DNA from: Scatavimonas merdipullorum
Lineage (GTDB): Bacteria > Bacillota > Clostridia > Oscillospirales > Acutalibacteraceae
DNA: 64,000 nucleotides
Assembly (NCBI GenBank): GCA_018712865.1
Contig: DVGH01000026.1
Coordinates: 30,838 to 94,837, forward strand
Reading direction: 5' to 3'
Positions 55,281 through 63,809 of this stretch are shown here, piece by piece. The notes under the pieces are model-generated. The model searched no databases. It had not been told where the DNA came from and was given only the letters and a program-made list of their open reading frames with translations. Position numbers and translations under genes: made by a program. The first letter of the stretch is position 1; every line of letters starts with the position of its first letter.

Positions 55281-57965
55281 TTGGATTGGCAAACACTTTC
55301 TGGCAATGCATGTGTCAAACAGCTGCATACAGATCCTCAAAAAGGATTAAACACACAACAAGTAAAAAAAAGTACCGAGCAATATGGAAAAAACGAACTG
55401 GTACAAAAAAAGAAAAAAAGCCTGATGCTTCGGTTTTTAGCGCAATTTTCTGATTTTATGGTGATCATCCTTCTGCTTGCTGCGGGTATTTCTTTTGTTA
55501 CCTCCTACATACAAAACGATGCGGACTATATAGATTCTATTATTATCCTGTTAATTGTTGTAATCAACGCCATTACCGGCGTCATCCAGGAAAGCAGGGC
55601 CGAAAAAGCAATTGATGCGTTAAAAAAAATGGCTTCCCCGCAAACGCAGGTGCTCCGCAATGGAAAGCAAAGCACGGTTTCGTCTGCAAGTCTGGTTCCG
55701 GGCGATATCGTTGTGCTGGAAGCAGGCGACCTTGTCCCTGCTGATCTGCGTATTTTAGAATCGTCCAATTTGAAAGCAGAGGAATCTTCCCTGACTGGCG
55801 AATCTACGCCTTCTGATAAGGACGGACAGGTTTTATGTACGGCAAAAACACCTATTGGCGATCAGAAAAACATGCTTTTTGCAGGAAGCAGTATCGTTCA
55901 GGGGCGCGCAAAAGGCGTGGTGGTTGCAATCGCTATGTCCACACAGGTGGGCAAAATTGCCCATATGATCAATCAGGAAGAAACACCCGCAACGCCGCTC
56001 CAGCAAAAGCTGGCGCATACCGGGAAAATTCTTGGAATTGGAGCCATAATAATCTGCCTGTTCATTTTTATTATGGGAATATTCCAGCATATTCCGCCGC
56101 TTGATATGTTTGTGCTGTCGATCAGTCTGGCGGTGGCGGCAATCCCGGAAGGACTGCCTGCCGTCGTTACAATTGTCCTTGCTATGGGTGTTCGCCGTAT
56201 GGCCGGTAAGCGCGCAATCATACGGCGTTTACCGGCGGTCGAAACGCTTGGAAGTGCCAGTGTAATATGCTCTGACAAGACGGGAACCCTTACACAAAAC
56301 AAAATGACCGTTGTAGAGCTTGCCAATATGTACGGGAAACTTACAAAAAGCAGCGGTCAGGGAACCCGCCTTTTGCATATGGCGGCGCTTTGCAGCAATG
56401 CAACTGTACAGACAAACGGCTCTTTTCACGGAAGCCCGACAGAAGCGGCGATCTTAAACGCGGCGGGCGGTAAAGACAGTTTGGAGAAATCTGCGCCCAG
56501 AATAGATGAAATTCCCTTTTCCTCCGCAAGAAAGATGATGACGACCATCCATAAAACAGGGGAAAAAGGATATACAATTATTACAAAAGGCGCGCCGGAT
56601 CTGCTTTTGGAAAAGTGCAGTGCATTCGATACGGGTTCTTCGGAAGAGCCGCTTACCGACCGGGCAAAAAAGTCCCTGCTTGCAGTCAATGAAGAAATGG
56701 CTGAAAGAGCCCTGCGGGTAATCGGCGTTGCATACCGGCAGGTTTCTACGCTGCCGGACAAAAATTCATTGGAGCAAAGGCTTGTCTTTTGCGGCTTTAT
56801 TGGAATCATTGACCCGCCCAGGCCGCAGGCGGCCCAGGCGGTCCGTCTGTGCAGGCAGGCCGGCATCAGGGCTGTTATGATAACAGGGGACCACGCTGCA
56901 ACGGCGGCTGCAATTGCAAAGCAGCTGGGGATGATGCGGCCCGGCGATCAGGTGGTAACCGGCGCGCAACTGGAACAAATCAGCCAAAAAGAGCTTGAAA
57001 AGGTCATCAACAGGTATACCGTTTTTGCACGGGTTTCACCAGAGCATAAGGTACGGATTGTCAAGGCGTTTCAGGCAAACGGCGAGGTTGTTGCCATGAC
57101 TGGGGACGGAATTAACGACGCCCCTGCATTAAAGGCGGCAGATATAGGCTGCGCAATGGGGATTACCGGTACAGACGTTGCAAAAGAAGCTGCAGACATG
57201 ATTATGACCGACGACAATTTTTCCACAATTGTTTCAGCCGTGCGGGAGGGCAGAGGCATTTATGAAAACATTAAAAGGACCATCCATTTTCTAATTTCCT
57301 GCAATATTGGGGAAATTCTAACGGTCTTCACGGCTTTTTTTCTACATTTGCCCGCACCGCTTTTGGCAATACAGCTTTTATGGGTCAATCTTGTAACAGA
57401 TTCGCTTCCCGCACTTGCACTTGGGGTAGAACCCATAAGCGACGATATTATGAAGCGTAAGCCTGTGCAGCCGAAACAAAGCGTTTTTGCCGGGGGAGCA
57501 GGGTTCTCTATCATTATAGAAGGCTGCTTTATCGGCGCATTATCCTTACTGGCCTATACAATCGGACGCGTGTTTTTTGATTTCCCCGGGGCAGAACCGG
57601 TCACCGGACGCACAATGGCCTTTGCCGTCTTAAGTCTTTCTCAGCTTGCACATACGTTTAATATGCGCTCACAACAATCGGTTTTCAAGCTTTCGCCTTT
57701 TTCAAACCCCAAGCTGCTGTGGGCCGCGCTGGTCTGTATCGTTTTGCAAATCAGCGTCATTGCGGCAGAGCCGCTTTCTCATATTTTTAAAACGGTGCCT
57801 CTAACCGGAGGACAATGGGGGATTGTAGCAGCACTTTCCGTTTTACCGCTTCTGGTTGTTGAACTTGAAAAAAAGTTTTTTCCACAGAAAAACGTGCAGG
57901 AAAAGCGTATCCGCAACCCAAAATACAAAATCAGGCTTCCTAAAATATTTATAAAACGCTTTTAA
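55281..57965 (+). CDS. P2-type Ca2+-transporting ATPase
   Basis: 894 residues. N-terminal cation-ATPase domain, ten membrane helices, transport-site motif IPEGLPAVVTIVLAMGVRRM, phosphorylated Asp332 in CSDKTGTLTQNKM, nucleotide-binding KGAPD, and hinge MTGDGINDAPALKAADIGCAMG. The PEGLP motif and LLWVNLVTDSLPALALG are those of PacL/YloB-type SERCA-like calcium pumps, which expel Ca2+ from the cytoplasm. TTG 55281 is the start, with GGGAG ten bases upstream, a somewhat long spacing. Substrate is inferred from motifs; manganese pumping is also known in the family. Confidence 0.92.
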   Translation: MDWQTLSGNACVKQLHTDPQKGLNTQQVKKSTEQYGKNELVQKKKKSLMLRFLAQFSDFMVIILLLAAGISFVTSYIQNDADYIDSIIILLIVVINAITGVIQESRAEKAIDALKKMASPQTQVLRNGKQSTVSSASLVPGDIVVLEAGDLVPADLRILESSNLKAEESSLTGESTPSDKDGQVLCTAKTPIGDQKNMLFAGSSIVQGRAKGVVVAIAMSTQVGKIAHMINQEETPATPLQQKLAHTGKILGIGAIIICLFIFIMGIFQHIPPLDMFVLSISLAVAAIPEGLPAVVTIVLAMGVRRMAGKRAIIRRLPAVETLGSASVICSDKTGTLTQNKMTVVELANMYGKLTKSSGQGTRLLHMAALCSNATVQTNGSFHGSPTEAAILNAAGGKDSLEKSAPRIDEIPFSSARKMMTTIHKTGEKGYTIITKGAPDLLLEKCSAFDTGSSEEPLTDRAKKSLLAVNEEMAERALRVIGVAYRQVSTLPDKNSLEQRLVFCGFIGIIDPPRPQAAQAVRLCRQAGIRAVMITGDHAATAAAIAKQLGMMRPGDQVVTGAQLEQISQKELEKVINRYTVFARVSPEHKVRIVKAFQANGEVVAMTGDGINDAPALKAADIGCAMGITGTDVAKEAADMIMTDDNFSTIVSAVREGRGIYENIKRTIHFLISCNIGEILTVFTAFFLHLPAPLLAIQLLWVNLVTDSLPALALGVEPISDDIMKRKPVQPKQSVFAGGAGFSIIIEGCFIGALSLLAYTIGRVFFDFPGAEPVTGRTMAFAVLSLSQLAHTFNMRSQQSVFKLSPFSNPKLLWAALVCIVLQISVIAAEPLSHIFKTVPLTGGQWGIVAALSVLPLLVVELEKKFFPQKNVQEKRIRNPKYKIRLPKIFIKRF

Positions 57966-58083
57966 AACTTCTTTCTTATTTTTTAAGGGAGGCTTTCGGA
58001 CAATGAAAAATACCGGCATGGCGAAGAAGAATTAAGAAGGCAGTGGAATATTTAAGATAAAATAGATTAAAAGCAAAAACGAA

Positions 58084-58165
58084 AATAACATTTTTGTTGC
58101 AATTTAAACATATAGTAACGAAAATGTTACCAAGACTTGACTTTTTGTAACTCTTTTGTTATAAT
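58084..58165 (+). promoter_or_regulatory. promoter with three WalR-like boxes ahead of the NlpC/P60 gene
   Basis: TTGACT (58137-58142), a 17-base spacer and TATAAT (58160-58165). A perfect match to TGTWAH-N5-TGTWAH, TGTAAC-N5-TGTTAT, is at 58146-58162 over the spacer and -10. An 11-of-12 match is at 58114-58130 and a 9-of-12 match at 58084-58100, spaced by 30-32 bases. Confidence 0.6.
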
Positions 58166-58199
58166 TTGATTGTTCAATTTTATGGCAAAAGGAGTTATT

Positions 58200-59624
58200 A
58201 TGAGTTTTTCAAGAAAATTTTGTATTCCATTGTTGATTTTTATACTGTTGGTAACCTTTTTTTCAATCACCGTATTTGCCGCTTCTGAAAGAGAGGAAGA
58301 TATAAAGGCTCATACGGGTGAATCCATCACCGGAGACGTAAACGGGGATGGAAAGCTTACATTATCCGATATCCTGGAGCTGCAAAAGCATATTGCAAAT
58401 ATTGCCGTAATTTCTTCGGAAAAGCTGCAGGCTGCAAACTTGGAAGGGCAAGAAGAAATTTCGATGACAGATGTTTTACGGTTACAGAAAATGATCGCTA
58501 TGCTTGACCCAGACAGGGAAGCCATGGTCGAGCGCATTGTTTTGGATCAGACAGACGCAACCATTCAGATTAACGAAAGCATACAGCTGGGTGTAAGCAT
58601 TTTGCCGCAAAAGGCGCAAAATCAGCTGCTGTACTTTTCTTCCAGCAACGAAAAAGTCGCCGCAGTAGATCAGCAAGGCGTTGTGACTGGTATCTCCGGC
58701 GGCAACGCGACAATTCTTGTTTACAACGATGCCTCTGGTATCAGCAGTGCCTGTACGATTCAGGTCGAACAACCGGTAGAATCCTTACAATTAAATACGC
58801 AGGCGATTAAATGGACCGTTGGAACAAGCGGCTCCTTCAAACCGGTTGTTTCACCGGACGACGCAACGGACAAAACACTGACGTGGTCTTCCAGCAATGA
58901 AAAGGTCGCTACGGTCAGCAAGGCTGGAAAGCTCTCTGCACTTGCGCCGGGGAAAGCCATTATCACCTGTACGACGGCAAACGGGATAAAGGCAACCTGC
59001 TCTGTTGCTGTTGTACAGGAAGTCGAAAAAATCAAATTGAACAAAACAAGTGCAACATTGAATGAAAAGGGCCAAACGCTTTCTTTAACTGCGTCGCTTT
59101 CTCCAAAGAACGTAACGGATAAAAGTCTGAAGTGGACGACCAGCAACAGTAAGGTTGCAACAGTTTCGGCAAAAGGCGTCATCAAAGCGGTTGGGAACGG
59201 CACAGCCACAATCAGCTGCAAAGCGAGCGACAGATATGGCGCAGCAGCCACATGCAAAGTCACTGTTAATACCCTTACAGTCGGCGAAAAGGTGGTCAAA
59301 GAAGCAAAATCCTACGTTGGCAAGCTGAACTATGTATGGGGAGGAACAAGCCTGCAAAGCGGTGTTGACTGTTCCGGCTTTGTGTGCGCGCTTTATGATA
59401 AACAGGGCTATGACCTGTGGGGATACAGAACCTCTCTGCGTTATAGCGGCACTGGCGTATCGTATGCCAATGCAAAACCTGGTGATATCATCTGTTATCC
59501 GGGCCATGTGGCAATCTATATTGGCAATGGACAAATCGTCCATGCGGCAAATTCACAAAGCGGCGTCATTATTTCGGATGTTTCCTGGGGCGGCAGCATT
59601 ACAGCCGTTAGGCGCATTGCGTAA
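58200..59624 (+). CDS. secreted NlpC/P60 peptidase with dockerin and three BIG2 domains
   Basis: 474 residues. Signal peptide 1-28. Dockerin (about 43-105) with loop DVNGDGKLTLSD and a degraded second loop (NLEGQEEISMTD). Three Ig-like group 2 domains, each ending in a line like SSSNEKVAAVDQQGVVTGISGGNATI (about 115-345). C-terminal NlpC/P60 domain with catalytic Cys391 in DCSGFVCALY, His436 in PGHVAIY and a polar third residue in HAANSQSG. It cuts peptide cross-links in peptidoglycan outside the cell. ATG 58200 has AAAAGGAG upstream; the promoter bears WalR-like boxes, fitting wall-remodelling control. A terminator follows. Confidence 0.93.
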   Translation: MSFSRKFCIPLLIFILLVTFFSITVFAASEREEDIKAHTGESITGDVNGDGKLTLSDILELQKHIANIAVISSEKLQAANLEGQEEISMTDVLRLQKMIAMLDPDREAMVERIVLDQTDATIQINESIQLGVSILPQKAQNQLLYFSSSNEKVAAVDQQGVVTGISGGNATILVYNDASGISSACTIQVEQPVESLQLNTQAIKWTVGTSGSFKPVVSPDDATDKTLTWSSSNEKVATVSKAGKLSALAPGKAIITCTTANGIKATCSVAVVQEVEKIKLNKTSATLNEKGQTLSLTASLSPKNVTDKSLKWTTSNSKVATVSAKGVIKAVGNGTATISCKASDRYGAAATCKVTVNTLTVGEKVVKEAKSYVGKLNYVWGGTSLQSGVDCSGFVCALYDKQGYDLWGYRTSLRYSGTGVSYANAKPGDIICYPGHVAIYIGNGQIVHAANSQSGVIISDVSWGGSITAVRRIA

Positions 59625-59650
59625 AGTAACGAATCATTTTATCTTTTTAT

Positions 59651-59690
59651 AACAATAAAACCACCTGTAACAACAGGTGGTTTTATTGTT
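59651..59690. terminator. strong terminator after the NlpC/P60 gene
   Basis: An 18-base perfect stem, AACAATAAAACCACCTGT / ACAGGTGGTTTTATTGTT, with a four-base loop. It can act in both directions. Confidence 0.9.
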
Positions 59691-59756
59691 TTCCTTATAA
59701 AAATCTGCTATACTATAAACTTGAATTACAAAATAAAAACGGAGAAACTTTATAGA

Positions 59757-60809
59757 ATGAAAAGAAAGTTATTTACGCTGCTTTTGCTCTTTATTGTGCT
59801 GTTTGCAGAAGGCTGCACCTATCTTATCCCTTCTGCCACGCATACCGAAGGCCAGACGACCCAGCAGATTTTTGCGCTGGACACCGTTATTACAATCACG
59901 GCCTATGGAGCGCATGCGCAGGAAGGCATAATTGCCGCAAAAGAGGAAATTACCCGTTTGGAAAAGCTTTTTTCCACAACGCTGCCGGACAGTGATATTG
60001 CAAAAATCAACCACACACCCCGTCAGAGCAATTTTATTTCTTCAGATACGGCCGCTGTGCTCAAAACCTCGCTGGAGGTTGCGCACAAAAGCGGTGGGGC
60101 TTTGGATATCTCCATTTATCCGATTGTAGAGCTTTGGGGCTTTATAAGCGGCGAGTATAGAGTTCCAGATCAAAATGAAATTGAAAAAACACTTGCTTTT
60201 GTAGATTATCAAAAAATTGATTTCGATGAAGACAATCAATCAGTCACACTTGCAGAGAATATGCAGCTTGACTTAGGCGCAGTAGCCAAAGGTTATATTT
60301 CGCAAAAAGCGGCTGCGGTTATGAAAAAAGCCGGTGTAGAATCTGCCGTAATAAACTTGGGTGGCAATGTACAAACACTGGGAGAAAACCCGGATGAAAG
60401 CGGAAATTGGAAAATAGGGATCCAATATTTAGATACCGGCGACTATTTCTGCACATTGCAGATAGGGGAAGGTACGCTTGCCACTTCCGGGGCGTATCAG
60501 CGTAACTTTGCATACGACGGTACGCTGTACCATCATATTATTGACCCTAAAACGGGCTATCCGGCAGAAGGAAAGGCGGCGTCCGTTACCGTTCTTTCCA
60601 ACGACGGTACGCTTGCAGACGCATTGTCAACCGTATTTTTTATTATAGATATTGAAAAGGCATCAGAATATTACAGAGAAAACGACGGGTTTGAATTTGT
60701 GATTTTGACAAAAGATAACCGCGTGTATGTAACAGAGGGTATCCGTGGTGCAATTACGCTGTCAAGAGATTATGCGGATCTTTCCATACAGACTGTTAAA
60801 AAGACGTAA
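59757..60809 (+). CDS. apbE: FAD:protein FMN transferase lipoprotein (ApbE family)
   Basis: 350 residues. Signal peptide with lipobox LFAEGC near residues 15-20. Conserved elements are FALDTVITITAYG, GALDISIYPIVELWGF, LDLGAVAKGYISQKAA, SAVINLGGNVQTLG and HHIIDPKTGYPAEG with the metal-binding acidic residues near LADALSTVFF. ApbE moves FMN from FAD to threonines of membrane redox proteins such as RnfG/RnfD or NqrC. No target is visible in this window. ATG 59757 is chosen because it gives a proper signal peptide, with GGAG 12 bases upstream. Confidence 0.93.
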   Translation: MKRKLFTLLLLFIVLFAEGCTYLIPSATHTEGQTTQQIFALDTVITITAYGAHAQEGIIAAKEEITRLEKLFSTTLPDSDIAKINHTPRQSNFISSDTAAVLKTSLEVAHKSGGALDISIYPIVELWGFISGEYRVPDQNEIEKTLAFVDYQKIDFDEDNQSVTLAENMQLDLGAVAKGYISQKAAAVMKKAGVESAVINLGGNVQTLGENPDESGNWKIGIQYLDTGDYFCTLQIGEGTLATSGAYQRNFAYDGTLYHHIIDPKTGYPAEGKAASVTVLSNDGTLADALSTVFFIIDIEKASEYYRENDGFEFVILTKDNRVYVTEGIRGAITLSRDYADLSIQTVKKT

Positions 60810-60827
60810 AGGGGATCAAAGATCAAA

Positions 60828-61490
60828 ATGGCATTTATTTATACTATAGCGCAATTAAAAGATCTGTCCGCCCTGGCGGATTTACAGAGCAAGTTTTTCC
60901 TGGGGGAGGAGTCAATCGCAAAGGCCCTGGATTTAAGCGAAGATCTATACAGAAAATATGTAACGCTGATGCTGCCGTTGAGCATTCGCAGGACCATGAC
61001 GTATATTGCGCTCGATCAGGCACGTGGAAAAATCGTCGGATTGGCGGTCGATTTTCCACAAACTCTTTCAGACGAAGAACTGCCCGCCTTTCCAAACGAA
61101 ATTTCACAGTTCCTTGCACAATTAAGCACCGTGTTTAAAAAGCTGGAAAGGCCGTTAAAGCAGTACGCCGCATGGAGAAAAGGCAAATGTGCAAGAACCA
61201 TGTTTATCGGCGTGGACAAGCCTTACCGAAGAATGGGGGTCGCCACAGCACTGCAAAATTATTCAGAGGAAAACAGCAAGAAGCTTGGGTTTGAAATGCT
61301 TATAAGCGACGCTATTAATATAAAATCGGAAAAAACCTTTTTGCGTTGTGGGTTCCAGGCCATCAGCCGTGTAGAATACAAATCCTGCGGCCTTCCCGGG
61401 TTCAGCCGCCTGTCAGGGACATGTACACTTATGCTGAAATTACTTGTGCCGCAGACTTCGGAGGAGAAAAGTAAAACCGTTTATGGATAA
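60828..61490 (+). CDS. GNAT-family N-acetyltransferase-like protein
   Basis: 220 residues. The acetyl-CoA loop appears as FIGVDKPYRRMGVATALQNYSEE, near residues 125-147, with the R/Q-x-x-G-x-G/A pattern in RRMGVA. ISDAINIKSEKTFLRCGFQAISRVEY forms the usual late strand. The first 100 residues are not typical. Substrate unknown. It follows the ApbE gene by 18 bases and probably shares its transcript. Its stop lies next to the stop of the convergent radical SAM gene. Confidence 0.78.
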   Translation: MAFIYTIAQLKDLSALADLQSKFFLGEESIAKALDLSEDLYRKYVTLMLPLSIRRTMTYIALDQARGKIVGLAVDFPQTLSDEELPAFPNEISQFLAQLSTVFKKLERPLKQYAAWRKGKCARTMFIGVDKPYRRMGVATALQNYSEENSKKLGFEMLISDAINIKSEKTFLRCGFQAISRVEYKSCGLPGFSRLSGTCTLMLKLLVPQTSEEKSKTVYG

Positions 61491-61491
61491 C

Positions 61492-62418
61492 TTAAACGCC
61501 GTTTTTTTCCTCTTGCAAAAACTGACGGCCCTGAACAATCTGCCTACCTGTAAATTTCCGTTGAATAGCGTTTAAAACACGTTTTTTATCTGCACTCCAC
61601 AAAGGCGCCAGCAAAAGCCGCTTTGGCCCGTCACCGGTAAGCCGGTGTATAACCATATCAGGCGGAAGGCGCTCTATACAGTCGCATAAAAGGTCTGTAT
61701 ATTCGTCAAGCGTCATAATATTTACACGGCCCTTTGCATATTCCAGCGCAAGGTCCGTGCCTTTCAAAACATGTAAAAGCTGCAGTTTTATGCCATGTGC
61801 ACCGCTTTTTCCAACGTATGATACCGTTTTGAGCATCTGCTCTCTGCTTTCCCCGGGAAGCCCCAGGATAACATGTACAACAACCTGCACGCCAATCTTC
61901 ATTAGTTCCTGCATGGCAAGCGCAAAACAAGAAAGCGGGTATCCTCTGCGGATATAATCGGCTGTTTTTTGGTGAATAGTTTGCAGCCCAAGCTCGATAA
62001 AGACAGGCTTGGTACGATTTAAAGCTGCCAGCAGGTCTAATATCTCTTTTTGCAGACAGTCAGGCCTTGTGGCAATAGACAGCGCTACGACCTGTGGGTG
62101 CAAAATGGCCTGCCAAAAATAACGTTTTAAATGCGATATGTCCGCATAAGTACTGGTGTATGACTGAAAATAAGCTATATAACGCCCTGTGTGGCATTTG
62201 CTTTCTACCTTCTTTTTAGCGTTTTCTATTTGCATTTCTATTGGAAGCGCCGCAGGGGAGGCAAATTCGCCGGAACCGCCTGCGCTGCAAAAAATGCAGC
62301 CACGCGTGCCGCATGTTCCGTCTCTGTTAGGACAGGTGTCTGCACAGCTCAGCGCAAGTTTATAGACCTTGCAGCCGAATTTTTCGGTTAAATATTGATG
62401 AAACGAATAATATGCCAT
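61492..62418 (-). CDS. TIGR01212-family radical SAM protein
   Basis: 308 residues. The cysteine pattern CPNRDGTCGTRGCIFCSAGG (Cys29, Cys36, Cys41, Cys44) is the signature of the TIGR01212 (YhcC/YtqA) family related to Elp3. Further conserved parts are IAYFQSYTSTYADI, LSIATRPDCL, ELGLQTIHQKTADYIRRGY and HVILGLPGES. Members may modify RNA or another macromolecule; the reaction is not assigned here. It is monocistronic, convergent with the GNAT gene and divergent from the aminotransferase. Confidence 0.92.
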   Translation of the reverse strand: MAYYSFHQYLTEKFGCKVYKLALSCADTCPNRDGTCGTRGCIFCSAGGSGEFASPAALPIEMQIENAKKKVESKCHTGRYIAYFQSYTSTYADISHLKRYFWQAILHPQVVALSIATRPDCLQKEILDLLAALNRTKPVFIELGLQTIHQKTADYIRRGYPLSCFALAMQELMKIGVQVVVHVILGLPGESREQMLKTVSYVGKSGAHGIKLQLLHVLKGTDLALEYAKGRVNIMTLDEYTDLLCDCIERLPPDMVIHRLTGDGPKRLLLAPLWSADKKRVLNAIQRKFTGRQIVQGRQFLQEEKNGV

Positions 62419-62473
62419 TATTTTCCAGCCTTCCTAAAGCGCAGAAGCAGTCAAGCGGTAACATCAATGTTCA

Positions 62474-62502
62474 TTGACAATATTTACATTCTGTGATAAA
62501 CT
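62474..62502 (+). promoter_or_regulatory. sigma-A promoter of the DegT aminotransferase gene
   Basis: TTGACA (62474-62479), a 17-base spacer and TAAACT (62497-62502). Confidence 0.75.
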
Positions 62503-62608
62503 AGCTTGAAGCAAAATCTACAAATTGTCTTGCCGCTTATGCTTTTACTTTGCTATTTTATTTGCATTTTACTATAGGAAACGCTTATATTCAAGGAGAG
62601 TTTTTTAT

Positions 62609-63805
62609 ATGAAAAAGATTCCGTTTTCTCCGCCGGATATTACCGACCTTGAAATCAACGAGGTGGTTGAAACCTTGAAATCCGGCTGGATAACAACAGG
62701 GAAGAGGACCAAGCTGTTTGAAAAGAAAATTGCAGAATATTTGGGAACCTCTAAAGCGGTAACCTTTAACTCCTGTACCGCAGCGTTGGAGCTTACCTTG
62801 CGAATATTGGGCATAGGACCTGGCGATGAGGTCATTACAACGGCTTATACCTATACGGCAACGGCTTCGGTGATCCATCATGTTGGCGCAAAAATTGTGC
62901 TGGTTGATACTGCAAAAGACTCCTTTTTAATTGATCCCCAGAAGGTTGCCGACGCAATTACAAGCAATACAAAAGCGATTATTCCTGTAGACGTGGCCGG
63001 AAAGGTCTGCGATTATGAGGCGATCTATCGGGCCGTAGAAAGCAAAAAGCATTTGTTTTGCCCTTCCGGTGATTTGCAGGCGCTTTTTGGTAGGCCAATT
63101 ATTATCGCAGATTCGGCCCATGGCTTTGGTGCAATGCAAAAGGGCAGGCACAGTGGACAAATTGCCGATTTTACTGCCTTTTCGTTTCATGCTGTTAAAA
63201 ACCTTACAACAGGCGAAGGCGGAGCCATCACATGGAAGGACAAAGAAGGTCTGGACAACGAAGCGCTTGCAAAGCAGTTTACCATGTATTCCCTGCATGG
63301 GCAATCGAAGGACGCGCTTGCAAAAATGCAGCCGGGCTCCTGGGAATACGACATCGTTTATCCGGCTTTTAAATGTAATATGACGGATATACAGGCCGCT
63401 TTGGGATTAAAACAAATGGAGCGTTATCAGGGCCTTTTAAACCGCAGAAAAGAAATTATATTGCACTATGACGCGGCTTTTCTGCAAAAAGGACTGCAGC
63501 CGTTGATACATTTTGGAAAGGACTTTTCTTCAAGCGGCCACCTTTACCTTTTGCGTATACCGGGTTTTCATGAAGCGCAAAGAAATGCACTGATTTTGTC
63601 TATGGCAGAACACGGGATTTCCACCAATGTGCATTATAAACCGTTACCAATGCTTACCGCATATAAAAATTTGGGATTCACCATACAGGACTATCCCAAC
63701 GCGTTTAATCAATATAAAAATGAAATTACGCTGCCGCTTCATACGAAATTAGCGGATGAAGATATAGACTATATTATCGATACGCTTATTGAGGCAATTG
63801 AATAA
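62609..63805 (+). CDS. DegT/DnrJ/EryC1/StrS-family sugar aminotransferase
   Basis: 398 residues. Pyridoxal-phosphate fold with FNSCTAALELTLRILGIGPGDEVITTAYTYTATASVI, the metal-free Asp/Ser region IIIADSAHGFGA, and the PLP lysine in SFHAVKNLTTGEGG (Lys197). It aminates a nucleotide-linked keto sugar. An insertion around residues 150-165 (ESKKHLFCPSGDLQALFGRP) is longer than in textbook members. ATG 62609 with AAGGAG upstream is the start. It is far from the sugar-acid operon, and no partner dehydratase is seen here, but the operon may lack an amino-sugar step that this could supply. That link is speculative. Confidence 0.9.
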   Translation: MKKIPFSPPDITDLEINEVVETLKSGWITTGKRTKLFEKKIAEYLGTSKAVTFNSCTAALELTLRILGIGPGDEVITTAYTYTATASVIHHVGAKIVLVDTAKDSFLIDPQKVADAITSNTKAIIPVDVAGKVCDYEAIYRAVESKKHLFCPSGDLQALFGRPIIIADSAHGFGAMQKGRHSGQIADFTAFSFHAVKNLTTGEGGAITWKDKEGLDNEALAKQFTMYSLHGQSKDALAKMQPGSWEYDIVYPAFKCNMTDIQAALGLKQMERYQGLLNRRKEIILHYDAAFLQKGLQPLIHFGKDFSSSGHLYLLRIPGFHEAQRNALILSMAEHGISTNVHYKPLPMLTAYKNLGFTIQDYPNAFNQYKNEITLPLHTKLADEDIDYIIDTLIEAIE

Positions 63806-63809
63806 AAAT

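Noticed and set aside
62609..63805. DegT aminotransferase as part of the ulosonic-acid operon
   Set aside because: It lies 21 kb away on the other strand with its own promoter; no sequence evidence for a link.
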